Positions 25,145 through 34,692 are shown, counted from the stretch's first letter. The stretch is DNA of 40,508 nt from Geobacteraceae bacterium (GCA_029975275.1 JARKPN010000166.1:1-40508); one strand, 5' to 3'. Numbers and translations: made by a program. The notes: a model not told the origin generated them from the letters alone.

Positions 25145-26209
25145 ATGGCACGGATCGTCAAGAAACGGTCGGTAAAGGCGGGGCTGCCGCCCGGCAGCCT
25201 GGTCTATGTGGGGGAGCAACGGACCGAGCAGGCTCATATCACGGTCATCGAGTACGGGGAGGGTGTGTTCCGGGAGAGAGCACTCGATGATCTCACCGAG
25301 TGCTCCCCCTGCCGGGACGCCTCCACCGTGACCTGGATCGACGTGGACCTGGTGCACCAGGTGGACCTGGTGGCGAGGATCGGCGAATGCTTCGGTCTCC
25401 ATCCGCTGGTAGTGGAGGACATCCTGAACACCGACCAGCGGCCCAAGATGGAGGATTTCGGCGAGTATTTCTACGTGGTGTTCCGGGCGCTTACCTGCAA
25501 CGGAGAGCGCTGGGCCATGGAAAGCGAGCAGATCAGCCTGATACTGGGCGCCAACTACGTCCTCTCCTTTCAGGAAAAGAGCGGCGCGGTCTTCGCCAAG
25601 GTGCGGGAGCGGATCCGCGCGGGAAAGGGACGCATCGACCGGTCGGGCGCCGACTACCTGGCCTATACCCTCCTGGATACGGTGGTCGACAACTATTTCA
25701 TCGTCCTGGAGCGGCTGGGCGACCGTATCGAAGCCCTGGAGGACGCCCTGGTGACCAATCCCGCCTCCTCCACCCTCAGGGTGATCCATGCCCTGAAGCG
25801 AGATCTCATCTTCCTGCGGCGTTCGGTCTGGCCTCTCCGGGAGGTGCTGAGCGGTCTCCAGCGCGAGGATTCGTCGCTGGTCCGCGAGTCCACCCGAGTC
25901 TACCTCCGTGACGTCTACGACCATACCATCCACGCCATCGACACCCTGGAAACCTTCCGTGACATGATTTCCGGCATGCTGGACATCTATCTCTCCAGCA
26001 TGAGCAACCGGTTGAACGAGGTCATGAAGGTCCTGACCATCATCGCCACCATCTTCATCCCGCTCACCTTTATAGCCGGGGTCTACGGCATGAATTTCCG
26101 TCACATGCCCGAGTTGGAGTGGCGCTGGGGTTACCCCGCGGTCATGCTCTTCATGGCCGCGGTGAGCGGGTTCATGGTCGTCTGTTTCAAAAGGAAAAAA
26201 TGGTTTTGA
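25145..26209 (+). CDS. corA: CorA-family Mg2+/Co2+ transporter
   Basis: A 354-residue inner-membrane channel. It has the large cytoplasmic N-terminal domain, a long helix leading into two C-terminal membrane segments (about 295-315 and 328-347), and the signature YGMNF after the first membrane helix. The C-terminus is the usual short basic tail (KRKKWF). CorA pentamers admit Mg2+ and other divalent ions. It lies 21 bases after the dGTPase-like gene and is probably cotranscribed. Confidence 0.95.
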   Translation: MARIVKKRSVKAGLPPGSLVYVGEQRTEQAHITVIEYGEGVFRERALDDLTECSPCRDASTVTWIDVDLVHQVDLVARIGECFGLHPLVVEDILNTDQRPKMEDFGEYFYVVFRALTCNGERWAMESEQISLILGANYVLSFQEKSGAVFAKVRERIRAGKGRIDRSGADYLAYTLLDTVVDNYFIVLERLGDRIEALEDALVTNPASSTLRVIHALKRDLIFLRRSVWPLREVLSGLQREDSSLVRESTRVYLRDVYDHTIHAIDTLETFRDMISGMLDIYLSSMSNRLNEVMKVLTIIATIFIPLTFIAGVYGMNFRHMPELEWRWGYPAVMLFMAAVSGFMVVCFKRKKWF

Positions 26210-26226
26210 GTCTGCCGTTAAAGCCG

Positions 26227-26257
26227 GACCTGCCAGGTTTTCGAAACCTGGCAGGTC
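26227..26257. terminator. Hairpin between corA and the polyphosphate phosphotransferase gene
   Basis: A perfect 14-bp stem (26227-26240 with 26244-26257) with a TCG loop, 18 bases after the corA stop. No T tract follows, so it may instead be a dispersed hairpin repeat; its core CAGGTTT/AAACCTG also appears in reversed context at 19484-19514 as CAGGTTT/AAACCTG. Confidence 0.5.
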
Positions 26258-26287
26258 TCCGGTCGTAAGCCTTGATAAGGAGCTGCC

Positions 26288-27766
26288 GTGTTCGAGTCCG
26301 CCGAGTTGGGCCACACCGTCGATAAGGAGTCCTGGAAAAGAGAGGTCCCGCCCCTGCGGGAAGCCCTGCTCGATGCCCAGTACGACCTGCTGCAGAAGGC
26401 CGAGTTCCCGGTGATCATACTGGTTTCCGGAGTGGACGGGGCAGGCAAGGGGGAGACCGTCAACGTGCTGAACGAGTGGATGGACCCGCGCCACATCGAG
26501 ACCCACGCCGTGAGCGATCCCACCGACGAGGAGCGGGAACGTCCCGCCATGTGGCGCTACTGGAGGCTCCTCCCGCCGAAGGGGAAGATCGGAATCTTTT
26601 TCCGCTCCTGGTACTCTACTCCCATCAGCCTGGCGCTGCACAAGGATGCGGGGAACTCCGAGCTGGATCAGCAGTTGGCGCGGATCAACCGCTTCGAGAA
26701 GATGCTGACCGACGAGGGTGCGCTGATACTCAAATTCTGGCTCCATCTCTCCAAGGAGAGCCAGCGCCGGCGTCTCAAGACACTGGAAAAGGACCCGGCC
26801 ACCCGCTGGCGGGTCACGGAGCGTGACTGGAAGAACTTCAAGATCTACGACCGGTTCCGCAGGACGGCCGAGCACGCACTTCGCCGGACCGACACCACCG
26901 AGGCGCCATGGATCATTGTCGAGGGGGCGGACGCCCGCTACCGCTACCTGGCGGTAGGCCAGGCGATCCTGCAGGCCGTGCGTTCGAGGCTGGACTCCCC
27001 GCGGACATGCAGCGCCTCCATAACCGTACCGCCGGTCACGGCCGGCATGGACTCGCTCTCGGTCCTGAACCGCCTCGACCTGTCGCTGAAGCTGGCAAAA
27101 AAGGAGTACGAAAAGGAGCTGGAAAAATACCAGGGCACGCTCAATCTCCTGACCCGCCACAAGAACTTCGGCAGAATGTCGGCGGTCGTGGTGTTCGAAG
27201 GGTTTGACGCCGCGGGCAAGGGGGGCGCCATCCGGCGGATAACCGGTGCCCTGGACGCCCGCTATTACCGGGTAATCCCGACCGCGGCCCCTACCGAGGA
27301 GGAGCGTGCCCAGCCCTACCTGTGGCGCTTCTGGCGGCACATTCCGAGGCGGGGGCACCTGGCGATATTCGACCGGTCCTGGTACGGCAGGGTGCTGGTC
27401 GAGCGGGTAGAGGGTCTCTGTTCGCCGGCCGACTGGACGCGCGCCTACGGGGAGATCAACGATTTCGAGGAACAGATGATGAGAAACCGTACCCTGGTCC
27501 TGAAATTCTGGCTCCAGATCGGCAAGGACGAGCAGCTGCGACGGTTCCGCGAGCGGGAACAGGTTTCCTTCAAACGTTTCAAGATAACGCCTGAGGACTG
27601 GCGGAACCGTGAGAAATGGGACGACTACGAACGGGCCGTCTGCGACATGATCGACCGGACCAGCACCGAGCAGGCACCCTGGACCCTGGTGGAGTCAGAC
27701 GACAAGCAGTTTGCGCGCATCAAGGTGCTGAAGGCCATCTGCGAGAAATTGGAAGCAACGCTGTAA
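26288..27766 (+). CDS. pap: Polyphosphate:AMP phosphotransferase (two-domain PPK2)
   Basis: A 492-residue protein made of two PPK2-type kinase domains, the arrangement of class II polyphosphate:AMP phosphotransferases, which make ADP from AMP using polyphosphate. Each half has a Walker A-like loop, GVDGAGKGE (about residues 48-56) and GFDAAGKGG (about 307-315), and a Walker B/lid block, FFRSWYSTP and IFDRSWYGR. In known members the C-terminal domain is catalytic. The start is GTG preceded by AAGGAG. It would link polyphosphate stores to adenylate charge. Confidence 0.9.
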   Translation: MFESAELGHTVDKESWKREVPPLREALLDAQYDLLQKAEFPVIILVSGVDGAGKGETVNVLNEWMDPRHIETHAVSDPTDEERERPAMWRYWRLLPPKGKIGIFFRSWYSTPISLALHKDAGNSELDQQLARINRFEKMLTDEGALILKFWLHLSKESQRRRLKTLEKDPATRWRVTERDWKNFKIYDRFRRTAEHALRRTDTTEAPWIIVEGADARYRYLAVGQAILQAVRSRLDSPRTCSASITVPPVTAGMDSLSVLNRLDLSLKLAKKEYEKELEKYQGTLNLLTRHKNFGRMSAVVVFEGFDAAGKGGAIRRITGALDARYYRVIPTAAPTEEERAQPYLWRFWRHIPRRGHLAIFDRSWYGRVLVERVEGLCSPADWTRAYGEINDFEEQMMRNRTLVLKFWLQIGKDEQLRRFREREQVSFKRFKITPEDWRNREKWDDYERAVCDMIDRTSTEQAPWTLVESDDKQFARIKVLKAICEKLEATL

Positions 27767-27856
27767 AGACCGCCGAATACACCGGGCAATCCGGTGAGTC
27801 ACCCATCCCTGCCCTGTTTCCGTATCTCCGAGGGGGTCAAAAGCCTCATTAATCAC

Positions 27857-27911
27857 TTGACACCAGGGTTAAGAGCGGGTAATGTTTCCGAAATTGCTTA
27901 ACACCGTTAAG
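27857..27911 (+). promoter_or_regulatory. Promoter and palindromic operator of the pump regulator
   Basis: TTGACA (27857-27862) and TAATGT (27880-27885) are 17 bases apart. Just downstream, CTTAAC-ACC-GTTAAG (27897-27911) is a perfect inverted repeat around the expected transcription start, and an extra half-site GGTTAAG lies in the promoter spacer. This fits autorepression by the TetR protein encoded next. Confidence 0.6.
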
Positions 27912-27916
27912 GAACA

Positions 27917-28528
27917 ATGGGCCTTCTACGACAACGGCACAAAAACAGAGAAGCCTTTCGCATGATAATCCTTGATGCGGCCCGGGAGCTGTTTTCCCGG
28001 GAAGGGTACGAGAATTTTTCCATGCGGAGGCTGGCGAAGCGGATCGAGCACTCTCCCACCACCATCTACCTCTATTTTCGCGACAAGGACGAAATCCTTT
28101 TCCGTATCTGCGAGGAATTGTTCGCGGAATTGTACCGGGAGCTGTCAAGTCTGCGCAGCGGCGGGGAAGAGCCGCTGGACATTCTGCGGCAGGCGTTGCG
28201 GATGTACGTCCGGTTCGGGCTGGAGAACCCGGATCACTACCGGGCCGCGTTTTTTACCAATCCGTTCGTTTACGGCTCGCCCCGTGAATACCTGGAAAAA
28301 GACACCATGAGCAGGCGCGCCTACCTGTATTACCGGGACCTGGTGGCCGAGTGCGCCTCCTCGGGCCGGCTGCGCCCCATGGATGTCGATCTCCTGGCCC
28401 AGGTCCTCTGGACAGGGGTCCACGGGATTGTGGCGGCCGTCATATTTACCAGAGATTTTCCACTGGCTGATACCACCGAACTGGTCGAGACCATGGTGGA
28501 TGCACTTTTCAAAGGCCTCCTGCCCTGA
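27917..28528 (+). CDS. TetR-family regulator of the RND pump operon
   Basis: A 203-residue TetR protein. The DNA-binding domain covers about residues 15-65 (IILDAARELFSREGYENFSM, then HSPTTIYLYFRDKDEIL), and the C-terminal domain is a WHG/TetR_C type with a PHYRAAFF-like segment. It is the first gene of the unit, 29 bases before the outer-membrane factor gene, and the likely repressor of the pump. A pump ligand would be the expected inducer. AAGGA precedes the start codon. Confidence 0.88.
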   Translation: MGLLRQRHKNREAFRMIILDAARELFSREGYENFSMRRLAKRIEHSPTTIYLYFRDKDEILFRICEELFAELYRELSSLRSGGEEPLDILRQALRMYVRFGLENPDHYRAAFFTNPFVYGSPREYLEKDTMSRRAYLYYRDLVAECASSGRLRPMDVDLLAQVLWTGVHGIVAAVIFTRDFPLADTTELVETMVDALFKGLLP

Positions 28529-28557
28529 TTTCCAACCTGAACCCGGAGAGGGAATTC

Positions 28558-30060
28558 GTGAGAGTCTTCATCCCTTGCAGAAAAACGCTCGCGGCGGGCG
28601 CCTTGGTGGTTGCCGTGGCCGGTTGCGCCGTGGGGCCCGATTTCCGTGTGCCCGACGCGCCGGTTGTCCGGGAGTACACCCCGGAACCACTCCCGGCAGA
28701 GACGGTTTCGGCTCCGGTCCCGACCGGAGCAGCGCAGCGCTACGTGAACGGAATGGACATCCCCGGCCAGTGGTGGAGCCTGTTCCGTTCCGAGACACTG
28801 GATCGTCTGATCCGGAAGGCGCTTCAGGACAGTCCCACCCTGGCCGCAGCCCGGGCGCGGCTCAGGGAAGCGGAAGAGAACTGGCGGGCCAGGGGAGGGA
28901 CGGTGTACTTCCCCACGCTGGACGGCAATGTGGGGGTGAGCCGGAGCAGATCCACCGGGGCCTCATTCGGCCAGCCGGAATCCGGGGCCAGCACTTTTAC
29001 CCTCTATAACGCCACGGTCACGGTCTCCTACACCCTGGACCTGTTCGGCGGAAACCGGCGCGAGCTGGAAGCCCTGCGCGCCCAGGCCGACTACCAGCGG
29101 TTCCAGTATGAGGCGGCCTATCTCACCCTGACCTCCAACATCGTCACCTCGGCGGTGGCCGAGGCGTCGCTGCGGGCCAGGATCGAGGCCACCCGGGAGA
29201 TCATAGAGATGCAGCGGAAGCAGCTGGAACTGGTAAGCGGCAAGTTCGAGCTCGGAGGCGCTTCCCAACCCGATGTCCTGGAGCAGCGGACCATGCTGGC
29301 CCAGACCCTGGTTACGCTTCCCCCGCTGGAAAAGGAGCTTGCCGGGGTTCGCCATCAACTGGCCGTTTACGTCGGGAGTTTCCCCGGGGAGGGAGGGATC
29401 CCGGAATTCAGGCTGGAAGACATGGAGCTTCCGCCGGACGTGCCGGTGAGCGTCCCTTCGTCGCTGGTGCGCCAAAGGCCGGACATCAGGGCCTCCGAGA
29501 AGTTGCTGCACGCGGCCTGTGCCCAGGTGGGGGTCGCCACCGCCAATCTCTATCCTAGGATAACTCTGACCGGCAGCCTCGGCAGCAACGCGGTGAAGAT
29601 AGAGGACCTGTTTTCCAACGGCTCGGCGGTCTGGAGCCTGGGCGCCGGCTTGCTCCAGCCGCTGTTCCACGGCGGCGAGCTGACCGCGAAACGTCGTGCG
29701 GCCATCGCGGCCCATGACCAGGCCATGGCCCAGTACCGGGAGGTGGTGCTCGCTTCGTTCGGGGAAGTGGCCGATACCTTGCGGGCGCTGGAAACCGACG
29801 CCCGGACCCTGCGCGCACAGGCGGAGGCGGAGTCCTCAGCCAGGGAAACCCTTTCGCTGGTGGAGCGCCAGTTCCAGATCGGGGCGGTAGACTATCTCTC
29901 GCTGCTTGTGGCGCAGCGCATGTACCATCTGGCCCGCATCAACCTGGTGCAGGCACAGGCGGCCCGCCTGGCCGATACCGCCGCGCTCTTTCAGGCACTG
30001 GGCGGCGGGTGGTGGAACCGTGACGCTGCGGATGAGGATATTGTGACTAATAGTCAATGA
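28558..30060 (+). CDS. Outer-membrane factor lipoprotein (NodT/OprM type)
   Basis: A 500-residue outer-membrane channel component of an RND efflux system. A lipoprotein signal ends in VAVAGCAVGPDF, with the lipid-attached Cys at about residue 22; CxxGPDF is characteristic of the NodT branch. Two OEP repeats follow, with coiled-coil regions and LVRQRPDIRASEKLLHAA in the second. It starts with GTG preceded by GGAGAGG. It is the second gene of the pump operon. Confidence 0.92.
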   Translation: MRVFIPCRKTLAAGALVVAVAGCAVGPDFRVPDAPVVREYTPEPLPAETVSAPVPTGAAQRYVNGMDIPGQWWSLFRSETLDRLIRKALQDSPTLAAARARLREAEENWRARGGTVYFPTLDGNVGVSRSRSTGASFGQPESGASTFTLYNATVTVSYTLDLFGGNRRELEALRAQADYQRFQYEAAYLTLTSNIVTSAVAEASLRARIEATREIIEMQRKQLELVSGKFELGGASQPDVLEQRTMLAQTLVTLPPLEKELAGVRHQLAVYVGSFPGEGGIPEFRLEDMELPPDVPVSVPSSLVRQRPDIRASEKLLHAACAQVGVATANLYPRITLTGSLGSNAVKIEDLFSNGSAVWSLGAGLLQPLFHGGELTAKRRAAIAAHDQAMAQYREVVLASFGEVADTLRALETDARTLRAQAEAESSARETLSLVERQFQIGAVDYLSLLVAQRMYHLARINLVQAQAARLADTAALFQALGGGWWNRDAADEDIVTNSQ

Positions 30061-30111
30061 AATTAATGAATTGAAAGGTTATATTTAAACCTTTACAGGA
30101 GTAATCCCGAT

Positions 30112-31233
30112 ATGAGGAAACGCATCATTCTGGCCGTGCTGGGGTTGGTACTGGTTGCGGGCCTGCTGGCAGGCATCAAGGTCCTGCAGATCCGGACCAT
30201 GGTCGAGCAGGGCAAAAAGGCGGTGCCACCCCCAGAGACGGTCACCACCTCCACGGTCAGGTCGGAGACCTGGGAAACCTCTCTGACCGCCGTCGGTTCG
30301 CTGACCGCGGTTCAGGGTGTCACCGTCTCGGCCGAGCTTCCGGGCAAGGTCGCCAGGATCGATTTCTCTGCCGGCACTGCGGTCAGGAAAGGGGATCCGC
30401 TGATAAGTCAGGACTCCTCGGCGGAAGAGGCCCAGCTTCCCGGTCTCGCCGCCCAGGAGAAGCTGGCCCGCACCGAGCTGGAACGTGCCGCCAAGATGGT
30501 TCAGACCAGCATCATATCCAGGGCCGAGTATGACAAGGCTGTGGCCGCCCACGACCAGGCCCTCTCCCAGCTCAACTCCCTCCGGACGACCATTGCCAAA
30601 AAGACTGTCCGCGCCCCCTTCAGCGGCCGGCTCGGCATACGCCAGGTGAACCTGGGACAGATGCTGCACGAGGCGGACCCGGTGGTGACCCTGCAGTCGC
30701 TCGACCCCATCTTCGTGGACTTCAACCTGCCGCAGCAGCAGCTGGGCCGGCTGCGCACGGGACTCGCGGTCCGGGTGACCTGCGACGCCTTGCCCGGCCT
30801 GACGGTTCAGGGCCGCATCACCGCCATAAACCCGCTGGTGGACCCGGCGACCCGCAACGTGAGCGTGCAGGCCACGGTAACCAATCAGGCGGAAAAACTC
30901 CGGCCGGGGATGTTCGTCAACGTGGTGGTGGCCCTGCCGCTCCGCAGTAGCGTGCTCTCGATTCCCGCAACCGCCGTGCTCTATGCACCCTACGGTGATT
31001 CGGTATTCGTGGTGGAGGACGACAGGGAACGCAAAGGAGGCAGGGTCCTGCGCCAGCAGTTCGTACGCCTGGGCGAGAAACGGGGCGATTTCGTAGCGGT
31101 CAGCAGCGGGCTGAAGGCCGGGGAGACCGTCGTAACCACCGGCGGCTTCAAGCTGCGCAACGGCCAGTCCGTTATAGTCGACAACAAGCTTTCCCCCCCA
31201 TTCAGGCATGCACCAGCACCGGAGAACAACTGA
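30112..31233 (+). CDS. RND efflux periplasmic adaptor (membrane fusion protein)
   Basis: A 373-residue adaptor with an N-terminal membrane anchor (residues about 5-22). The family's blocks are visible: the lipoyl/barrel-sandwich halves (GVTVSAELPGKVARI and VRAPFSGRLGIRQVNLGQML), a short alpha-hairpin between them, and the beta-barrel region SVQATVTNQAEKLRPGMFVNV. It bridges the inner-membrane pump and the outer-membrane channel. A small AAAGGTT/AACCTTT inverted repeat lies in the 51-base gap before it. It ends three bases before the pump gene. Confidence 0.94.
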   Translation: MRKRIILAVLGLVLVAGLLAGIKVLQIRTMVEQGKKAVPPPETVTTSTVRSETWETSLTAVGSLTAVQGVTVSAELPGKVARIDFSAGTAVRKGDPLISQDSSAEEAQLPGLAAQEKLARTELERAAKMVQTSIISRAEYDKAVAAHDQALSQLNSLRTTIAKKTVRAPFSGRLGIRQVNLGQMLHEADPVVTLQSLDPIFVDFNLPQQQLGRLRTGLAVRVTCDALPGLTVQGRITAINPLVDPATRNVSVQATVTNQAEKLRPGMFVNVVVALPLRSSVLSIPATAVLYAPYGDSVFVVEDDRERKGGRVLRQQFVRLGEKRGDFVAVSSGLKAGETVVTTGGFKLRNGQSVIVDNKLSPPFRHAPAPENN

Positions 31234-31236
31234 CCC

Positions 31237-34200
31237 ATGAAGATCACCGACCTGTTCCTGCGACGCCCGGTTCTGGCCCTGGTGGTGAACCTGATCATCA
31301 TCATCGCCGGATTGCAGGCCATACGCTCCATCAGCGTCCGCCAGTATCCGCGGAGCGAAAATGCCGCAGTCACGGTAACGACGGTCTACGTCGGGGCAAA
31401 CGCTAGCCTGGTTCGCGGCTTCGTCACCACGCCGCTGGAGAGGGCCATAGCGGCTGCGGACGGCATAGAGTACATGGAGTCCAAGAGCACCCTCGGCCTG
31501 TCGACCATCACCGTCCGTCTGAAGCTGAATTACGATTCCACCAAGGCCCTGGCCGAGATCAGCTCGAAGGTCGACCAGGTGCGGCGCGACCTGCCGCCCG
31601 AGGCCGAGGTGCCGGTCATCAACATCGAGTCGGCTGACAGCCAGTTCGCCTCGGCCTACCTGAGCTTCAGCTCGGACATGCTGAAGCAGAACGAGATCAC
31701 CGACTACCTGGTCCGCGTGGTCCAGCCCAGGCTGTCGGCCATACAGGGGGTGCAGCGGGCCGACATCCTCGGTGCGCGGACCTTTGCCATGCGCGTCTGG
31801 CTCAAGCCCGAACAGATGGCCGCCTTCAACCTCAGTCCGACCCAGATACGCGACGCCCTGGCCGCCAACAACTTCCTGGCCGCGCTCGGACACAGCAAGG
31901 GGGCGTATATCCAGGTGAACCTCACCGCCGACACGAATCTTAGCACGGTCGAAGAGTTCCAGCGCCTTGTGGTGCTGCAGAAGAACGACACCATCGTCCG
32001 TCTCGGGGACGTGGCCGACGTGGTGCTGGGCGCGGAAGACTACGACGCGGAGGTCCGGTTTTCAGGCCAGACCGCGGTCTTCATCGGTATCTGGCCCCTT
32101 CCCAACGCCAACTCCCTCGATGTCATAAAACGGGTACGGGCCGAGATGGCATCCATCCAGAAGGACCTGCCGACCGGTCTCGTGGCCCGGGTCGCCTACG
32201 ACGCCACCGACTACATCTCCAACGCCATCACCGAGGTGTTGAAGACCCTCGGCGACACGCTGCTTATCGTGATGGTGGTGATCTTCCTGTTCCTGGGCTC
32301 GTTCCGCTCGGTGCTGATCCCGGTGGTGGCCATACCGTTGTCGCTCATCGGCGGGGTCTTCCTGATGCAGGCCTTCGGCTTTACCCTGAACCTCCTCACC
32401 TTGCTGGCCATTGTCCTTTCGGTCGGTCTGGTGGTGGACGACGCCATCGTGGTGGTGGAAAACGTGGAGCGCCACATGAGCGAGGGAAAGACCCCGCTGC
32501 AGGCGGCCCTGGTGGGCGCCCGCGAGCTGGTGGGGCCCATTATTGCCATGACCATCACCCTGGCCGCGGTCTACCTTCCCATCGGTCTGCAGGGTGGGCT
32601 CACCGGCTCGCTGTTCCGCGAATTCGCCTTCACCCTGGCCGGAGCGGTCACCATCTCCGGCATCGTGGCCCTTACCCTCTCGCCGCTCATGTCCTCCCGG
32701 CTGCTCAAGCCGGGCCTCGAGGAGCACGGGCTGCCCGGCCGTATCGCCCGCGACTTCGGCCGGCTGAGAAGGTTTTACGGCCGCTGCCTGGACAAAACCC
32801 TGGCGGCGCGGCCGGCTGTCTACAGCGTCTGGCTTGTCGTCTCGCTCCTCACGGTTCCCATGTACGTCATGTCCGCCAAGGAACTGGCGCCGACCGAGGA
32901 CGAGGGGGTCATCTTCAGCATCCTGGACGCGTCGGCCAACTCCACGCTTGACCTGAACAGCCATTTCGCCAACGTGGTCAACCAGGTCTACCGGAGCGTC
33001 CCCGAGACCGACTTCACCTTCCAGGCCACCTTTCCCAACTCCGGCTTCGCAGGTATGGTCACCAAACCCTGGTCAGAGCGGGATCGCACCATCTTCCAGA
33101 TCATGCCGGAGGTGCAGCAGAAGCTCCATGCCATCCCGGGCATCCAGGCCTTTCCGGTGACCCCGCCGGCCCTGCCCGGCGGAGGCGACTTCCCTGTCGA
33201 GTTCGTGCTGGCCTCCACGGCCGATACCCCGCAGATCCTGGAATTCGCCAAACAGCTGCAGACAAAGGCCATGGAGAGCGGCATGTTCCTGTTTCCACCG
33301 ATTATCGACGTCAAGATCGACCAGCCGCAGTCGGAATTCATCATCGACAAGGACAAGGTCGCCGCGCTGGGTCTCAATCTCAGCCAGGTGGGGGGTGACC
33401 TGGGTGGAATGGTGGGGGGGGATTACGTCAACCGCTTCGACATCTCGGGACGGAGCTACAAGGTGATCCCTCAGATCGAGAGGGCAGGGAGGCTGAATCC
33501 GGGGCAGCTGGAGGGTATCTACGTCACCGGTCCGAACGACAGGCTGATCCCGCTCGGCACCATCGCCACCCAGCGGGAGACGGTGGTGCCGCGTTCGCTC
33601 AACCGTTTCCAGCAGCTGAACGCGGTCAAGCTCAGCGGTGTTCCCATACGCCCCCTGGACGAGGCCCTGGGTTTCCTGGAAACAGAGGCGTCGAAGATAC
33701 TTCCCGAGGGGTACGTGATGGACTATACCGGCGAGTCGCGCCAGCTGCGCACCGAAGGTAACCGGTTCCTGCCGGCATTCGCGCTGGCAATCGTCCTGAT
33801 CTTCCTGGTGCTGGCGGCCCAGTTCAACAGCTTCCGCGATCCGTTCGTCATCCTGGCCGGGTCTGTGCCGCTGGCCATGTTCGGCTCGCTGCTGTTCACA
33901 TTCCTGAAGATGCCCGACCCGAACGTCCCGTTCTGGACCAACGGCTGGACCACCACCCTCAACATCTACTCGCAGGTGGGCTTGGTCACCCTGGTCGGCC
34001 TGGTGTCGAAAAACGGCATCCTGGTCGTGGAGTTCGCCAACAAGCTTCAGCTGCAGGGGCTGCCGAAGCTGGACGCCGTGCGCCAGGCGGCCATGATCCG
34101 GCTCCGTCCGATCATGATGACCACCGCGGCAACCATAGCCGGCCATTTCCCCTTGACCCTGGTAAGCGGCGCCGGCGCAGCGGCGCGTAACTCCATCGGC

Positions 34201-34335
34201 CTGGTGCTGGTGGGGGGCATGTTTGTCGGGACCCTGTTCACCCTGTTCATCATACCGTCCATCTACATGCTCATCGCCCGCGACCACGGCAAGGACCGGG
34301 AGCGGGAGGCCGCGGTCATCGCCGCTGAGACCTGA
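31237..34335 (+). CDS. RND-family efflux pump (HAE1-like)
   Basis: A 1032-residue inner-membrane proton-driven exporter. It has the RND layout: one N-terminal membrane helix, a large periplasmic loop, a helix bundle around residues 330-560, a second loop and a final bundle. The proton-relay Asp pair is visible in GLVVDDAIVVVENVERH. The start MKITDLFLRRPVLA is typical of the HAE1 (hydrophobe/amphiphile) group, so small organic toxicants are more likely substrates than metals. It is translationally close to the adaptor (three bases). Confidence 0.95.
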   Translation: MKITDLFLRRPVLALVVNLIIIIAGLQAIRSISVRQYPRSENAAVTVTTVYVGANASLVRGFVTTPLERAIAAADGIEYMESKSTLGLSTITVRLKLNYDSTKALAEISSKVDQVRRDLPPEAEVPVINIESADSQFASAYLSFSSDMLKQNEITDYLVRVVQPRLSAIQGVQRADILGARTFAMRVWLKPEQMAAFNLSPTQIRDALAANNFLAALGHSKGAYIQVNLTADTNLSTVEEFQRLVVLQKNDTIVRLGDVADVVLGAEDYDAEVRFSGQTAVFIGIWPLPNANSLDVIKRVRAEMASIQKDLPTGLVARVAYDATDYISNAITEVLKTLGDTLLIVMVVIFLFLGSFRSVLIPVVAIPLSLIGGVFLMQAFGFTLNLLTLLAIVLSVGLVVDDAIVVVENVERHMSEGKTPLQAALVGARELVGPIIAMTITLAAVYLPIGLQGGLTGSLFREFAFTLAGAVTISGIVALTLSPLMSSRLLKPGLEEHGLPGRIARDFGRLRRFYGRCLDKTLAARPAVYSVWLVVSLLTVPMYVMSAKELAPTEDEGVIFSILDASANSTLDLNSHFANVVNQVYRSVPETDFTFQATFPNSGFAGMVTKPWSERDRTIFQIMPEVQQKLHAIPGIQAFPVTPPALPGGGDFPVEFVLASTADTPQILEFAKQLQTKAMESGMFLFPPIIDVKIDQPQSEFIIDKDKVAALGLNLSQVGGDLGGMVGGDYVNRFDISGRSYKVIPQIERAGRLNPGQLEGIYVTGPNDRLIPLGTIATQRETVVPRSLNRFQQLNAVKLSGVPIRPLDEALGFLETEASKILPEGYVMDYTGESRQLRTEGNRFLPAFALAIVLIFLVLAAQFNSFRDPFVILAGSVPLAMFGSLLFTFLKMPDPNVPFWTNGWTTTLNIYSQVGLVTLVGLVSKNGILVVEFANKLQLQGLPKLDAVRQAAMIRLRPIMMTTAATIAGHFPLTLVSGAGAAARNSIGLVLVGGMFVGTLFTLFIIPSIYMLIARDHGKDREREAAVIAAET

Positions 34336-34360
34336 TTCCGGGCCCCGGTACCCGACAGAC

Positions 34361-34628
34361 CGCTGCTTCATGCAGTTCAACCCCCAGAAGCAGTTTCCGC
34401 ACGGCACCGAGGTCAGGTAGCAGTCCCGGTCGAACTGTGACACTGGAAACGGTGTCAGAGAAAATAGCAGGGATGGGCCTCGCCGTCCCGTGAAACATGG
34501 GCGTTTCCCTCCACGATGAAGTCGCAGTTCCGTTCCGTCCTGGGGAGCGTTCCGGAGAGCCGCAGCTCGATTCCCGCCTCGTCCGCCGCCACCCTGGCCC
34601 TTTCGAACACCCGCTCGACCTTTTCCAT
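34361..34628 (-). pseudogene. Remnant of a radical SAM/SPASM protein gene
   Basis: Two fragments in different minus-strand frames look like the C-terminal part of one SPASM-type radical SAM protein. From ATG 34628 (residues MEKVERVFERARVAADEAGI) the frame reads CDFIVEGNAHVSRDGEAHPC and then stops at a TGA after CYFL. In another frame, at about 34370-34436, it reads DCYLTSVPCGNCFWGLNC, a typical terminal cysteine cluster. The stretch between them is short, so a deletion plus frameshift is likely. The N-terminal radical SAM domain is missing. The identification is from motif resemblance. Confidence 0.55.
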
Positions 34629-34663
34629 AGTATTTATCAAACAAGAACAAAAAATTAGAACTG

Positions 34664-34692
34664 TTGAATTTTGTGTGGACAGGTTATATTAT
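34664..34692 (+). promoter_or_regulatory. Promoter upstream of the zinc-ribbon/rhomboid-like genes
   Basis: TTGAAT (34664-34669) and TATTAT (34687-34692) are separated by 17 bases. The first start codon is 130 bases downstream, leaving a long leader in which I see no riboswitch or small gene. Confidence 0.5.

Noticed and set aside
24437-27358. A 973-codon open frame on the minus strand
   Set aside because: It runs antisense to the dGTPase-like gene, corA and the polyphosphate phosphotransferase, which all have clear motifs. Its His/Gly/Asp-rich translation has no domain, as expected for a shadow in GC-rich DNA.
30085-31893. A 602-codon antisense frame over the adaptor and pump genes
   Set aside because: Low-complexity translation without motifs, opposite two certain genes.
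34455-34460. A third selenocysteine UGA in the SPASM-like fragment
   Set aside because: After the TGA the same frame gives HRFQCHSS and soon loses resemblance, while the terminal cysteine cluster is in another frame. No supportive SECIS was seen; mutation of a TGG and decay explain it better.
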